Of a stretch of 64,000 nt of DNA, positions 27,568-38,837 are shown piece after piece (the first letter of the stretch is position 1; the number at the start of each line of letters is the position of its first letter). The position numbers and the translations under genes are program-made. The stretch comes from Triglochin maritima. Lineage: Eukaryota > Streptophyta > Magnoliopsida > Alismatales > Juncaginaceae. The stretch is taken from positions 43,794,925 to 43,858,924 of the forward strand of contig OY821772.1 in NCBI GenBank assembly GCA_963682175.1, given 5' to 3'. Below the pieces are notes generated by a model that was not told the DNA's origin, ran no database searches, and saw nothing but the letters and a program-made list of their open reading frames with translations.

Positions 27568-27847
27568 TCATAAATCAATTTCCTTTCTGTTAATATCTGC
27601 CTCCAACTGGCCACTGTGGGCCACTATTGGGTTTCCAGTCTCTTTGGATAAGATATCTACCTGTCTTGCAGCATCCCCTCCACTAATGGAAACAAAAATA
27701 AAAGAGATACTGGGTGTTGCTAATGGGAAAGCCAATCACACCCAATAGCAAAATTCAGTTTCTTCTCTCAAACCTTCAAGAACCCGGTTCAGCAATAAAG
27801 CATAAAACCTCTATCAGCAATCTCCAAAGCAGTGATCTTGGTAGGAG

Positions 27848-29496
27848 ATGGTGGCGGTTTTAGCGCAAACAGGTCCCCAACTCCTCTTGAAGGAGCTCCA
27901 TCAGAGACTGCAAAAGCAGCCTTCCAGTAGTATCGGTTGTTTCGGCTCATCCTTCCAATGCCAACCGTTGGGTGGAAAAGAGATGAGAAGAGTTGGACGT
28001 GGGAGACGAGGAGCAGAGATAAGGTCCTTCTGGGATGTGGCGAAGCCCATGTCCGTGGAGATGGAAGCAATCGACGGCATGGAGCAATTGGACGACATTC
28101 TCCAGCGAGCTCAGGGGGATGGAACATCCAACTCTGTTGTCATTGATTGGTCGATAACACATATCCATACTGTTGGTGTTGTAAATTATGAATTCAATGA
28201 TTTTAACTACTTTGGTGTTGTAGGATGGCTGCTTGGTGTCGGAAGTGCATATATCTGAAGCCCAAAGTGGAGAAACTCGCCGCAGATTTTCCCAAGTAAG
28301 CAACTATCTACCGGCTTTCTTTCCTCCTCTAAGTTATGATTTTTACTTAATGAACGAGGCATGCATTTTGGCATAATATTATCAGCCAATGTGCTGAAAT
28401 CTGAACTTCTTGTGTTGAGAGATTTTCATGTTTCACCAACTTCAGCGATCAATACAATTCTGTTTCATTTTTTACACGACAATTGAAATGAAGTTGGCTA
28501 AAGGTAGCCCATATGTTCAGTGAAACTTTTGAACTGTAATGATGCATATGGATTCTTGTAGTCTACGATTTCCATCGTTATCAAAGTACGTATAGGAAAA
28601 GGAGATTGCGCAGGTATGCAAGATTAGATCGGTGGGATGTTTAAGCAAAAAGTTGTATCTATGAAGAAGAAAAAAACTTAGAAACTTGTGATTAAGACTG
28701 GAAGCAATGTCGTGGGTTTTTGTTCATTTTATTTGTCTCTAAATCGCATCTTCCAAACGTTAACACAAAAATGACATCATAATCCCCAATATGAACAGAG
28801 CAGCATCACAGTTAACTAGATGGTTCTGTATGACTATTAGTTTGATCTTCATTTACTTATAATTGAATCTACCGCTACAAACTTAATTTTAACTATTATA
28901 ATTGATTCTCTCTCATTAATAATTTAACTATTAATTTGATCAGTTCTGTTTATGTGCTAAATGAAGCTGTTACTTCGCAGAAACAATGCTTTTAGCAACT
29001 AATCCACCTAGATGATTTAATTATATTGCACTCTGTATTTTGTAGAGTGAAGTTCTATTATGTGGATGTGAATAAGGTCCCCCAAGCTCTTGTAAAGCGC
29101 GGTAACATTTCTGTAAGCATGATTTCATAGACCTCCACTTTTTATCAACGTTTAATTTAGTTACTTTAGTAAATTAAATTCTGTCATTATGATTGAGATA
29201 TTGATGTTTTCCTTTTCACTACCATGTCTTCTGTCATCATTGATATGGATTCGATTCAGAAAATGCCAACGATTCAGGTTAGATTTTCCCCATCTTAAAG
29301 TTATGTTTCCCGATCCAGTTTTTATATTTGGGAGTTGTTGTTTTTTTAAATTTTAATTTTTGGCATCTCCTGAGAAACAAAATATGTTCTTGGGCAGCTG
29401 TGGAAAGATGGAGAGATGAGAGAAGAGGTAATTGGAGGCCACAAAGCTTGGCTTGTGGTGGAGGAAGTCAAAGAAATGATCCAAAAATATAACTAA
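27848..29496 (+). CDS. Thioredoxin-like protein with WCRKC active site (thioredoxin-like 3 type), complete
   Basis: Five exons: 27848-28149, 28224-28295, 29046-29112, 29260-29277 and 29398-29496. They join in frame to 185 residues. The first 60 or so residues are rich in Ser, Gln and Arg with few acids, consistent with a plastid transit peptide. The thioredoxin fold follows, with active site WCRKC (Cys 106 and 109) preceded by VIDWMAA, then [10 protein letters not shown], and the cis-Pro loop KMPTIQ encoded alone by the 18-nt fourth exon, ending [16 protein letters not shown]. The dicysteine site differs from the WCGPC of classical thioredoxins and defines the plant WCRKC1/WCRKC2 pair (Arabidopsis At5g06690, At5g04260). 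It presumably works as a plastid thiol-disulfide exchanger. The donor after exon 1 (GTCGAT) is weak but needed for the frame. Confidence 0.95.
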
Positions 29497-29499
29497 TAA

Positions 29500-30080
29500 T
29501 GTGTAAATTTAACAATGTCTTCTTCTCAGATGTAATTTCATAACTACAGAATGATTGCATTGCTTTGTTCTATATTATCTTTCATGAGAAACCATCAACA
29601 ATATAGTGAAAATTTACATTTATATTTAGTCCTTCAAAACGATATTTCAGCTGAATTAGCGAAGTCATCTTGCAAAAAAACGAGTTTTTTTCTTCACTTG
29701 GAGTCTCCCTTCATATTCTTTAAGTTTTTGTGGAATGCTGGAGTTCTGTGAGTTGAGTTGGCCTTCACTCTTACATGACATGATAGATTGCAGGTGAAGA
29801 ACTACTGTCTTTCTTGCCCAACAAATCAGCACTGCAATTAAAATGGAATTCAATAGGAAACTAAAACCTCACAATTTTACAAACCAATCAATGTTTTAAT
29901 TTACAAATACAAGATATTACAAACAAGAAGCCCACTAAGACCCAAACAAGAAACAAGAACAAATATTGTCCTCTCTCTACAAAATCAATATCAACAAATC
30001 GATCACAAAGCCTTATATATCCCAACAAAATGAAGGAGTTTGCAAAACTAAAACTTCCACAAACTTCCTCAAACCCATAT
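29500..30080. other. Convergent 3' ends, no gene
   Basis: Lies between the stop codons of the WCRKC gene (+) and the small membrane-protein gene (-), so it holds both 3' UTRs. Nothing else was recognised. Confidence 0.55.
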
Positions 30081-30371
30081 CTACTCCTCCTTGGAAGGAG
30101 TAGGTGTCCTACAAAGACTAGGGGCAGCCCGGGAGCCGGAAGGCGAGGTCTCTCCACCGCCCGGCAAGTCCGATATGGCGGCCAGAAGGCGACGAATGCT
30201 AACCGACCTCGCCGTCTTAAAACTCATCGATCTCGCTGTCGACTCTGTGGAGAAGAGGTTAGAGGACTTGGAGAGAACGAGGTAGACAAGTGCTTGCACC
30301 AGCAAGAACACCACAACCTTTGTGGTTGTGGAAACTTCAACTGAGGTAAAGAGAGAGTAGAACATGTCCAT
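30081..30371 (-). CDS. Unrecognised small single-pass membrane protein, copy A (96 aa)
   Basis: Intronless frame of 96 residues. Hydrophobic segment at about 18-34 (KVVVFLLVQALVYLVL), followed by SKSSNLFS, a basic stretch MSFKTARSVSIRRL and an acidic/Pro-rich tail ending SKEE. It aligns without large gaps to the protein at 44155-44478 through the membrane segment and the basic block (shared LVYL.LSKSS..FS, SFK.AR..S.RRL, ISD, GE). Conservation of two separate copies supports a real coding gene. A TATA box lies 80 bp upstream. I do not recognise a named family and assign no function; the topology suggests a short lumenal/outer N terminus and a basic cytosolic tail, or the reverse. Confidence 0.82.
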   Translation of the reverse strand: MDMFYSLFTSVEVSTTTKVVVFLLVQALVYLVLSKSSNLFSTESTARSMSFKTARSVSIRRLLAAISDLPGGGETSPSGSRAAPSLCRTPTPSKEE

Positions 30372-30450
30372 GTTGGATTGGCTGATTTTGAGGACGAGAA
30401 CTAGAGAATATTTGAGATTATGTTAATTTGGTGGTGAATAGAAGTGGTGT

Positions 30451-30458
30451 TTATATAG
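30451..30458 (-). promoter_or_regulatory. TATA box of small membrane-protein gene A
   Basis: Reads CTATATAAAC on the minus strand, about 80 bp upstream of the start codon. The same CTATATAAAC wording stands upstream of copy B. Confidence 0.7.
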
Positions 30459-30534
30459 ACAGATTGGTAGACAGATGGAGTGGTGTTGGCTGCGGTCAAA
30501 GTTGGCTTGGCCTGGGAATTGACATTGTGATACC

Positions 30535-30598
30535 CGTACTTCGTGGAACCTTCTATCGAGCTTGGGGTTATTTGCGTACTTCGTGGAACCTTCTATCG
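30535..30598. repeat. 24-bp direct repeat, 40-bp period, in the promoter of gene A
   Basis: A segment beginning CGTACTTCGTGGAACCTTCT occurs at 30535-30558 and again at 30575-30598. A neighbouring module CTTGGGGTTATTTGCGTA is also doubled (30561 and 30622). They lie about 80-180 bp upstream of the TATA box. The core contains GAACCTTC, half of a heat-shock-element arrangement, but the third half-site is one base out of register. Confidence 0.7.
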
Positions 30599-30639
30599 TG
30601 ACATTTATGTTCCTTTTGTTTCTTGGGGTTATTTGCGTA

Positions 30640-31737
30640 ACATGTCCATGCAGATTGTGATTTTGCCTAAATATGTGCTAAGTGCTAGCTACTAACTACA
30701 AATATTTGTTTACCTTGTGGAACATACTTTTCTTTGCATGTCTACGCATGGAAATAATGAAATAAGTCCTTTTATTTTGGGAAAATTAATTTAAAGAGAT
30801 ATTCACTTGAAGACAAGTAAACACGTGGTGAATATTTACTTATTTATTTAATATTTTTTTAGTGAAATGAATATAAAGACAACTAAACCCACAGTGAAGG
30901 TTACCCACAAAGAAGATGATATTTTGAGATATCTCAAGAAGTCACTTTATTTCAGGTTAAGAACACATGAGGTCTTAGCTTAATCTCAATAACAAAAGGC
31001 TTCAAGTTTACCAATCCAAAAATTTGAGAAATTTGTGTGGTTTTGTGAAAAATATTTCTTCCGAACTTTGTATTTACTTATATCTCTCCTTTTTTATATT
31101 TATTTAAAACCTTATTAATCAAGTTATCAAACGTCTAAATTTATCAAATATCCCCTCACTTTAATAAATTTACCTTATTTACCTAAAACCCCACCAATCC
31201 AGTATCCATACTAAAAACAACTAACTTTACTGCAAAAGGGAGTTACCTTGCAAAAAAAAAAAAAACCATTTTCATTCTTCTAATCAGCTTATGATGATTG
31301 ATTAGTTGTTTATTGCCTATGTGAGTAAACAAGCCATTTCTAGGAAGGTTAATGCTTTGTAGCCACTGACCATCAACATCACCTTTAACCAGGGAAGATA
31401 TGCAGCCTTACATTTTCACAGCAATGAGGAGTCTTACACGGATCTCAGTTGGGAATCGAATCCGTATCCGGCACGTTTCCTCCAGTGACATGTTTATATG
31501 CTAATCCGTTGACTGTTGGCAAATGACAACTAGTTTAGTAAACCCTAATCATACGCTTTATAATATTAAGAGAAGCTTAAGAAGGCAAGTGGAAAAGTTT
31601 ACAGCTGTGTGGCAAAAGGTCAGACCTGCTGTTCTATCTTATTTTGATCGAGTCATTGCTGAGTAGGACTAATGTAATTATGTAATCAGTGCATCACATA
31701 AGTACGTCATCACACTGATGATAAGTGAACTCTTCTT
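30640..31737. other. Intergenic, nothing recognised
   Basis: AT-rich upstream region of gene A, up to the Copia insertion site. No gene was seen. Confidence 0.55.
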
Positions 31738-31742
31738 GTATG

Positions 31743-32231
31743 TGTTGAGCAGCAGTCCATTACATCAAACAAACACAATATTGCCCGTGATGATATCAGA
31801 CCACCATGAATCCACTCAACGAAGGTGTGATGAAACTTGTGCCCACCAAATAAGGTGTTGGTGCAAGCTTCAACCATGCCCATTGCCATGGACTTCTAAT
31901 TTGGTCCATGACTTCTGAGGCTGGCCCATCCGATCCATCATGGACTCATATGTTAAAGATGTTGTGGCTTGTTGAGTGTAGTCGGTAGTCTGATTGTGTG
32001 GGTTGGTACTTAGTCGGATCTGTAACCGAATATGTATACGGGTTTACCCGACTAGATGGGTATAAATACCAATGTAAAGTGACGAAACCCTAATAACAAA
32101 ATCCTTTCATCTTCTCTTCTGCCGCATCTCCCCTAAACCCTAAATCCTCGCCTCCTTCTTCTTCCTTCTCCGTCCACCCAGAGAATCTAGAGACCTCTTG
32201 TCTCAAGATCTTGAGTGGTCGGTTTTCCGCA
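31743..32231 (+). repeat. Copia 5' LTR
   Basis: 489 bp, TG...CA ends. A TATA box (GGGTATAAATACC) at about 32059-32070 would start transcription, and a C/T-rich R/U5 region follows. Confidence 0.95.
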
Positions 32232-32243
32232 TGGTATCAGAGC
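32232..32243 (+). other. Copia primer-binding site (initiator tRNA-Met)
   Basis: TGGTATCAGAGC directly after the 5' LTR is complementary to the 3' end of plant initiator tRNA-Met, the usual Copia primer. Confidence 0.95.
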
Positions 32244-32275
32244 CTGTTCGTGGAGAGACCTCGTTTAGATCCACC

Positions 32276-33390
32276 ATGACTGGTTCGATCAGCTCCGCTG
32301 GCAAGGAGATCTACCCTTACCCCAATGGCCTCAACGTCTCCAACTTCGTCTCGGTGAAACTCACCCCGTCGAACTACCTGCTCTGGAAGATGCAGGTCAG
32401 CGGTCTCATGGAGTCCCAAGGGATGATCGGCTTCGTCGACGGCGAGTTTCCCGCACCTAAGGCCATTGTTGAGGTGAGCAAGGAAGGATCTGAGCCCGAG
32501 CTGATCTCTAACCCCGACTATGAGCGATGGAAACGCTCTGATCGCCTCCTAAAGGCATGAATCATATCCACCCTCAGCGAAGAGGTCTTAAGCGTGTCTG
32601 TTCGTCTTGAAACCTCTCGAGAGGTGTGGGATGCTCTTCGATTCTCTTTTGCTCAGAACTCTGAGGAACGGGAGTTCTTTCTCCTCCAACAACTTCAGAT
32701 GCTTCGCAAGAAACAGTTCAAAGACCTTCAAGAGTATCTGACAAGGTTTAAAACCTTGTGTGATGAACTTGCAGCAATAGGAAGACCCGTTCGTGATCAG
32801 AACAAGGTTTTTTGGATGCCTAATGGTCTGGGGATGGAGTATAATCCATTCACCACCGTGTATCTGAAGCCTCATCTTCCCTCTTACACTGAAGTAGTGC
32901 CCATGCTTCAGAGCTATGAAATGCGCATGCAGATACATATCACTGATGGAAGCATGCAGATGGCCTTCTTTGGGCAAAGGAACACCAACAAAAACAAGAA
33001 CCAGTCTTAGGAGAAAAGGGATGGCGGCTTTAACTCCAAAGGGCGTAGGTTCGCTCCTGCACCCCAAGGGCAGCCACCTCCTATCCCTCAGACACAGTTC
33101 TTGGATGTAGATGGGAAGGGAACTGGAACATCTGATTGAGCCAATCCGAATCAACGTCGTCCTCTCGTTCACTGCCAGATCTACTTGAAACCTGACCATG
33201 ATGCACTCAAATGCTGGCACAAGTTCAATCAAGCTTATGTCTCTAAGGATCTGCCCCAAGCGTTTGCAGCAATGAACGTAAACGAAGCTGACACGGATTG
33301 GTTCCCAGATTCCGGTGCCTCCTCTCACATCTCAGGTAATCCAGGTTTTGTTAACCTCTCTTACTCCATATCATGGCACAGATAAAATCA
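32276..33390 (+). pseudogene. Copia gag and protease region, inactivated
   Basis: Starts MTGSISSAGKEIYPYP, with gag features KLTPSNYLLWKMQ, EVWDALRFSF and LQEYLTRFKTLCDEL. The protease active-site motif DSGASSH lies at about 33308-33328. In-frame stops stand at 32558, 33008 and 33137, and there is a frameshift near 33365. No CCHC knuckle is clearly left. Not expected to be functional. Confidence 0.9.
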
Positions 33391-34701
33391 TGGTAGGAGA
33401 TGGTTCATTAGTTCCTATAACTCACACTGGAAATGCTAAAATTACCCATGAAATCCTCTGTGCTTAAAAATGTTCTTCTTGCTCCAAAAATGAAAGTAAA
33501 TCTGTTATCTGTTAAGAAATTTACAAACTCTTTGTGGATGGCCTTCTTTGAGTTTTCGGACAAGGAATTTTATGTGAAGCATAGAGATTCTGGCACTATA
33601 ATCACCACTGGAAAACTTAAAGAACTCTATTCTATCCCCAGCAATGTACATAAAACATTCTTTTCTAACAGGCAAAGAACAGTAGATTTGCATACGTGGC
33701 ATTGTAGATTGGGTCACCCCAACCATAAAGTGCTTCAACAACTTAAACTTCAGGGGTGCATCTCTGTGTCCTCTCACCCTTACTCATCATACTCTTCCAT
33801 ATGTAGTAGCTGCCACCTTGGGAAAGCTGTCAAGCTTCCATTCCCAAATTCTTTGAATAAGACCACTGAACCCTTTCATAAGATACATTGTGATTTGTAG
33901 GGTCCAGCCCCTATTTTGAGTAAAAATCATTTCAAGTTTTATGCTTGCTTTGTTGATGACTTCAGTAGGTTTACTTGGATTTTTCCATTAAAAATGAAAT
34001 CTGATTTTTTCAACTGTTTTCTTGTTTTTGAAAAATTCGTTGAAAGACAATTCAGTGGGAAAATTAAGGTGTTTCAGTGTGATGGAGGTGGTGAATTTTC
34101 TTCTAAATTGTTTCAAAATCATTTACAAACTAGTGGTATTATGCTACAAATGTCATGCCCTCACACTCCAGAGCAAAATGGAGTTGCTGAGCGTCGACAT
34201 AGGCTTATTGTAGATATGGGTCGCACTTTACTTATCAATAGTGGTGTCCTCAAGTGTTACTGGGTGGAAGCCTTCAATACTTCAGTTTTTTTGTTAAACA
34301 GAATTCCTAACTCTGAAGGGAATATCCCTTATAAGACTCTTCTTGACAAATTACCTGATTACAATTGTTTAAGAGTATTTGGTTGTCGTTGTTTTCCTTG
34401 CTTAAGTGATTATGCTTCTGATAAACTCTCTGAAAGATCTGCCCCATGTGTTTTTCTAGGGTATAGCATCCGTCATAAAGGCTATATTTGTTTAAATCCA
34501 ACTAGAAACAAAATTCATATGAGTAGACATGTTATCTTTGATGAATCTTGTATGCCTTATAAAAATCCTCCAAGCATCTTTCTTCCCACTGATAATGACT
34601 GCTCTATAAGTACCTTTACTGACTGGCTATGTGAAAACCCTCAAAATTCCACCAAACTTAATGATGTTGAGCATGTTCAACCTGAAGGGAATGTGTTCTA
34701 A
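33391..34701 (+). pseudogene. Copia integrase region, inactivated
   Basis: Holds the GAG-pre-integrase zinc-binding region (HTWHCRLGHPNHK with CSSCHLGK) and the integrase core, with the conserved acidic positions in VDDFSRFTW, FQCDGGGEF and HTPEQNGVAERRHR. An in-frame TAG at 33898 separates the two, at a position where the family has Trp. Integrase C-terminal sequence runs to a stop at 34699. The nested element begins 180 bp further on. Confidence 0.92.
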
Positions 34702-34879
34702 AAGTTTTACTTTTAAATGTCAATTATTATGAGTTGAATGAGAAATCATTTTGTTCCTTGTTTATGTTATTCTCATGGGGAGACCACCTTCCATCCTGAT
34801 GACTCTATTTCTGAAGGTTCAGGTGTGGACCAGCAAATTGCTTCTACAACACCACCAGATGATCTATTCTCAGTACCAT

Positions 34880-36078
34880 TGATGCATTGCATACATTGCA
34901 TCATATGTCTTTCATTTATATTACTTTTACATCAATAAATGCTACTAAGGTATGTGTTTAGTCTTATTTACAGAATACAGGGACCTGAATGCAATTTACC
35001 CACATCCCGAGCATAAACGCGTACAAAAGACTCGTTTCTATCATAAAGACCAAGTTCAAGTTTATCGGGCTTCAAATGGAAATGTATCCAAGCATAAAAG
35101 CATTCAAGACCTAATTACGAAAAGAACAAGGACTTAAGCACAAAAGTAGCCGGGGACTTAATTGCAAAAAGTGAAGGACCTAATTGCAAATCACGAGTAG
35201 CTTTTATTATTATGGATAAAATATAAAGAAAAATCAATGTGGATCTCCAAATATATGAAGAAATTAATTCGGATCTCCAAAGATATGCAAGAATCAATCC
35301 AGACGCGCAAATGACATTGAAATCATACCATAAACACACAGGAAAAATCCGGGTCGATTCTGAGCCAAAAAGGTGGCGATTCCGCCGCACCTCAAGAGCA
35401 AATTGCGGCGAATCCGCCGCACCAAATTAGATTCATGCTCTAAAAATTTTACCGGTTGCGTGTTGACGCGTGTACTTTCTTATTTCATGCTTAGGTCCCT
35501 TGTATCGGCTATAAATAGCCCCGAGAACGATGTTGTGAGAAGTTCTTCCTTTTGTTCCATAATTTAGCAATAAAATTCTGTTTCTTTTATTTTATGTTTT
35601 TAATTTTCTTTTCTTAGTTTCTCTAGGACCCCTTCTCCCTCCCTCCATCTATGAGTTTCTAACTCTTTCCAAAGGGTGGGGGTGACGGATTTAGGGTGAT
35701 GAGAAGAGAAGATGTTATTATTTTAATTTCGTATTAGTATGTTTTGATTACTTGAGTTTATGTTAAATCATTTATCATGTAATGCTTTATAACTAATATG
35801 ATTTATTATAAGTTTCAGAATTCTCTAATCTAAACCCGATATCTAAACCTCCACCCAACGGAATTCACCATCTTTGTTCTTGTTTTAGTTTTATTTGTTC
35901 TTGTTTCTTGCTTTAGATAATAAAAACCAAAAATCTCAAAACCAACCATATTTCTCCCTTTCTCTTCCTCAGTCGAAAATCACAAAATAACAAATCTCTC
36001 CCTCCTTGTGTTCGACCCGTACTTGCCACGTCTTCATTGACGCCGTGCACTTGCGGTATAAATTTTAATTCTTCATCA
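34880..36078 (+). repeat. Nested element 5' LTR
   Basis: 1199 bp, TG...CA. The probable promoter is a TATA box set in the palindrome GGCTATAAATAGCC at 35507-35520, and AATAAAATTC near 35567 is a possible polyadenylation signal. A GCGGCGA/CGCCGC module sits at 35371-35424. Confidence 0.95.
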
Positions 36079-36084
36079 AGTTTT

Positions 36085-36102
36085 TGGCGCCGTTGCCGGG
36101 GA
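36085..36102 (+). other. Nested element primer-binding site (tRNA-Asp)
   Basis: TGGCGCCGTTGCCGGGGA, six bases after the 5' LTR, is the complement of the 3' end of plant tRNA-Asp (GUC) with its CCA. Confidence 0.88.
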
Positions 36103-37361
36103 GGCGACGCAGATTTTTGTTGTTTTTGTGTTTTCGATTTTATCCTGTTTATCTTGTGCGCAATCTAAGTATTTGGATTTGTGTTTCAGGGGACAACAGA
36201 GTGCGCGGAGAAATCCGGGCACATTTGGAGCTAAACGAGCGGCGAAATCGCCGCACCTGAAGAACAACTTGCGGCGAATTCGCCGCACCAGTAAGGCTTC
36301 TGGGCGTCATTTTTCTCTGGGGTCGTCTACATCGTGGATTGGTCGCATTGAGCTACTGGAAATTCCGAGAGCAGGCGGCGAACCTGTCTGAGCATTGCGG
36401 AGGTAACTTTTCTTGCCTTTCTCATATAATCTGAATTTTCGAAAAGTTTTCTTTCGTGGAATTGCACGTGTTAGGGTCAAAAATTCCATAATTAGCAATA
36501 ACTCAACTCTGACCTAAAAATTGGCAAAATTAGAAAGACCTTAGTGCATGCATCATATAATGTTTTGTTTGCATTATTCTTGCTAAATTATTGCAAATTA
36601 TTTTTGTTGAAGAGTGCTGGAGACAAGGTACGTATCACGGTTTTTAACGACTGCATTTAAGCATATAATTTAATTTGCATACAACCTTGCAATTGCCCCC
36701 ATTAAAAAGACCATTGTTTGACTATCTTTGTTAGATCTAAGTTAAACTATCTTAAGGGCAACTCCATAGGAAAAGATACGGTGGGGATTTCATCACCCTT
36801 CCGTGGCCCACAAATCACAATCCTCAAGTGTCACCCAAGCCTAAAATTAAAATCAATTAGACATTGACCCCTAAGGACTCGGACTCAATTAAGGAGGAGA
36901 TTGGTTTGACTTGCTATGACCTGAAGCTAATTGAATTCAATTTGGTGTCTAGAAAGTGTTTTTGTGTTGACGAAAGTCTTCCAAGCGACGTGGTTGTCTA
37001 ATTGGCACCGACTCCGTCGGAAGCGCCCCCACTAGCTATACACTAACTGGTCAACTTGGTTTGATTGGTGAGGGAGGTGAATCAAGCAAATCAATTCGAC
37101 TCAACCAGTTAGGAGTCGTCTAGATCTAAGCGACACTAGGTCTAGGATTGTTTGAACCGTGCTTTCTTAGGAAACCTCTGACCGACCCTCTTATCTATCT
37201 TTAGAGTTAAGTTTCCCTTCTCCTCTGAGTCATCTTCTTCTCACCTACTTATACGTTCTAGTCTCCTCCCCTTTACATTATCTATTAGCATTTTAGGGTC
37301 GAGTCGAGAACTTGTGCTTGCTTAGCCTCATAAGGGTAAGAGTACTTGACTCAAGAGTGTT
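36103..37361 (+). other. Untranslated leader of the nested element
   Basis: About 1.26 kb between the primer site and the ORF, without a long open frame. Contains a second copy of the LTR's GCGGCGA/CGCCGC module at 36237-36290. It may hold packaging and dimerisation signals; that is inference. Confidence 0.6.
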
Positions 37362-38837
37362 TTGATGGATGGTTACATGAGCAACCATCCATATCATTGT
37401 TGGGACCAGGACAATGCTTCCTGGTATTCTAAAACCTTGCAACCTGGGGTGGCTCAGACTAACACCCCATATGGTTGGGACAATCCTAATTGTATGACTG
37501 AGCAATCTTTATATTGGGGTAACATGAGAGAGGCACCGACTGCTAGACCACAATCTAGTTATGTCAGATCATATGCTGGTCAACAAACTGAGACATTACA
37601 ACAAACTTTTGCCTCCTTCATGCGTAGGACAGACAACATGAGTGCACCGGTGGCTCCAGTAGCCGTACCGTGCGACTGTTGTGGGTTGAGTGGTCATGTT
37701 ACCAGGGAATGCCCTTATGTTCCCCCAGAGCCTGAGTATGAGCATACTTTTTCCCAAGACGCTCAAAATGACTATTACGCATCCGCGTACAACCCGAGAG
37801 TGATGGATTCGTGGAGAAACAATTCCTATCCAAATTCTTATACTTCATTTTCACCTCAGTATCCTCCTCCCGAATACCCAGAATTCTACCAACTCCCCAC
37901 GTCAAATCATTATTCTCAGCCCATCAACACCCAATCCCATAATTTCACAAGCTCAAACTTGGACCTCATAGTTGACCACGTACCTAATTCCTTGGAACAA
38001 ACTTTCCTTACGTACATGGAATCCACTCAACGATCCGTACAAAATATAACATCGCATTTGAGTCAAATGATACAACAATTAGGTGAACGTAAGGAGAGTA
38101 ACTTTTCGTGTCAACATGAGGATCCACCTTTTGATATCGAACCACCACCACATCCACAAATTCAAAGCACAATCTGTCAAAGCCAAACTCCTAGTCAGTC
38201 TGAAGGACTTGGGGTTTCAATTCACGATCACTTAGTGGAGGATTCGATACACATTGACCAATTTCATCATGAGTCGGCCCAGGATTGTGCCTTATCTTCG
38301 TGCCCCGTGGCCCTTGAGCCACATGATCTTCATGTTGTGCCTCTTAAGGACTCACTTCCGGTGGAGCAAGAGCTCCCTAGCACCCTCAATTTCAAACAAC
38401 CTGATGAGAGTTTGCCTCTCACTATCGTTCCTGATCATCTTGGAAATGATGGAACATCAAACGACTACAGTGCTCATGAGGGTATTAGGAGTTCCTTGGA
38501 GGATACATTGGGTATGAGACCCATTTTATGTTTACCTGTTGAGTCGGACTTGCCTAACGAGGCTCCTGACCTCGCTCCGACGCACCAGCCAGTTGGTTGG
38601 AGAGTTTGGATTGACGATCATAACTTCAGCACCGTAACGGGAGAAACTCTTCTTCCGTTGCCCCCTATTTCCCAAACTCTCGAGAGGTTCAAGCTCTTTC
38701 AGTTTGATCCTTTGTATGAGACGCCTTTGCGTCCAATTCATGAACCTCTCATTTCTTCTTGTGCTCTTTGTGAAGGGGGCCCACGCATGAATATTCTGGC
38801 CCCACGTGGTGTCATGTTCCCTTTTGAGGTCTTTTGA
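37362..38837 (+). CDS. Gag-like protein with CCHC zinc knuckle, nested element (491 aa)
   Basis: Uninterrupted 491-residue frame, the only long one in the nested element. A retroviral-type knuckle CDCCGLSGHVTREC (C-x2-C-x4-H-x4-C) lies at about residues 104-117. It is followed by a Tyr/Pro/Asn-rich region and a Gln/His/Pro-rich middle. No protease or polymerase motif was found. The knuckle implies nucleic-acid binding in a gag particle. A capsid domain is not evident to me, so the N-terminal part may be truncated or spliced from upstream. The intact frame agrees with a recent insertion. Confidence 0.8.
   Translation: MMDGYMSNHPYHCWDQDNASWYSKTLQPGVAQTNTPYGWDNPNCMTEQSLYWGNMREAPTARPQSSYVRSYAGQQTETLQQTFASFMRRTDNMSAPVAPVAVPCDCCGLSGHVTRECPYVPPEPEYEHTFSQDAQNDYYASAYNPRVMDSWRNNSYPNSYTSFSPQYPPPEYPEFYQLPTSNHYSQPINTQSHNFTSSNLDLIVDHVPNSLEQTFLTYMESTQRSVQNITSHLSQMIQQLGERKESNFSCQHEDPPFDIEPPPHPQIQSTICQSQTPSQSEGLGVSIHDHLVEDSIHIDQFHHESAQDCALSSCPVALEPHDLHVVPLKDSLPVEQELPSTLNFKQPDESLPLTIVPDHLGNDGTSNDYSAHEGIRSSLEDTLGMRPILCLPVESDLPNEAPDLAPTHQPVGWRVWIDDHNFSTVTGETLLPLPPISQTLERFKLFQFDPLYETPLRPIHEPLISSCALCEGGPRMNILAPRGVMFPFEVF

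Noticed and set aside
30030..30344. Plus-strand frames opposite small gene A
   Set aside because: They are antisense shadows; the minus-strand frame has the paralogue, TATA box and membrane segment.
34952..35567. Four short frames in the nested LTR, repeated at 40192-40807
   Set aside because: They are identical in both LTRs only because the LTRs are identical. No gag or pol similarity.
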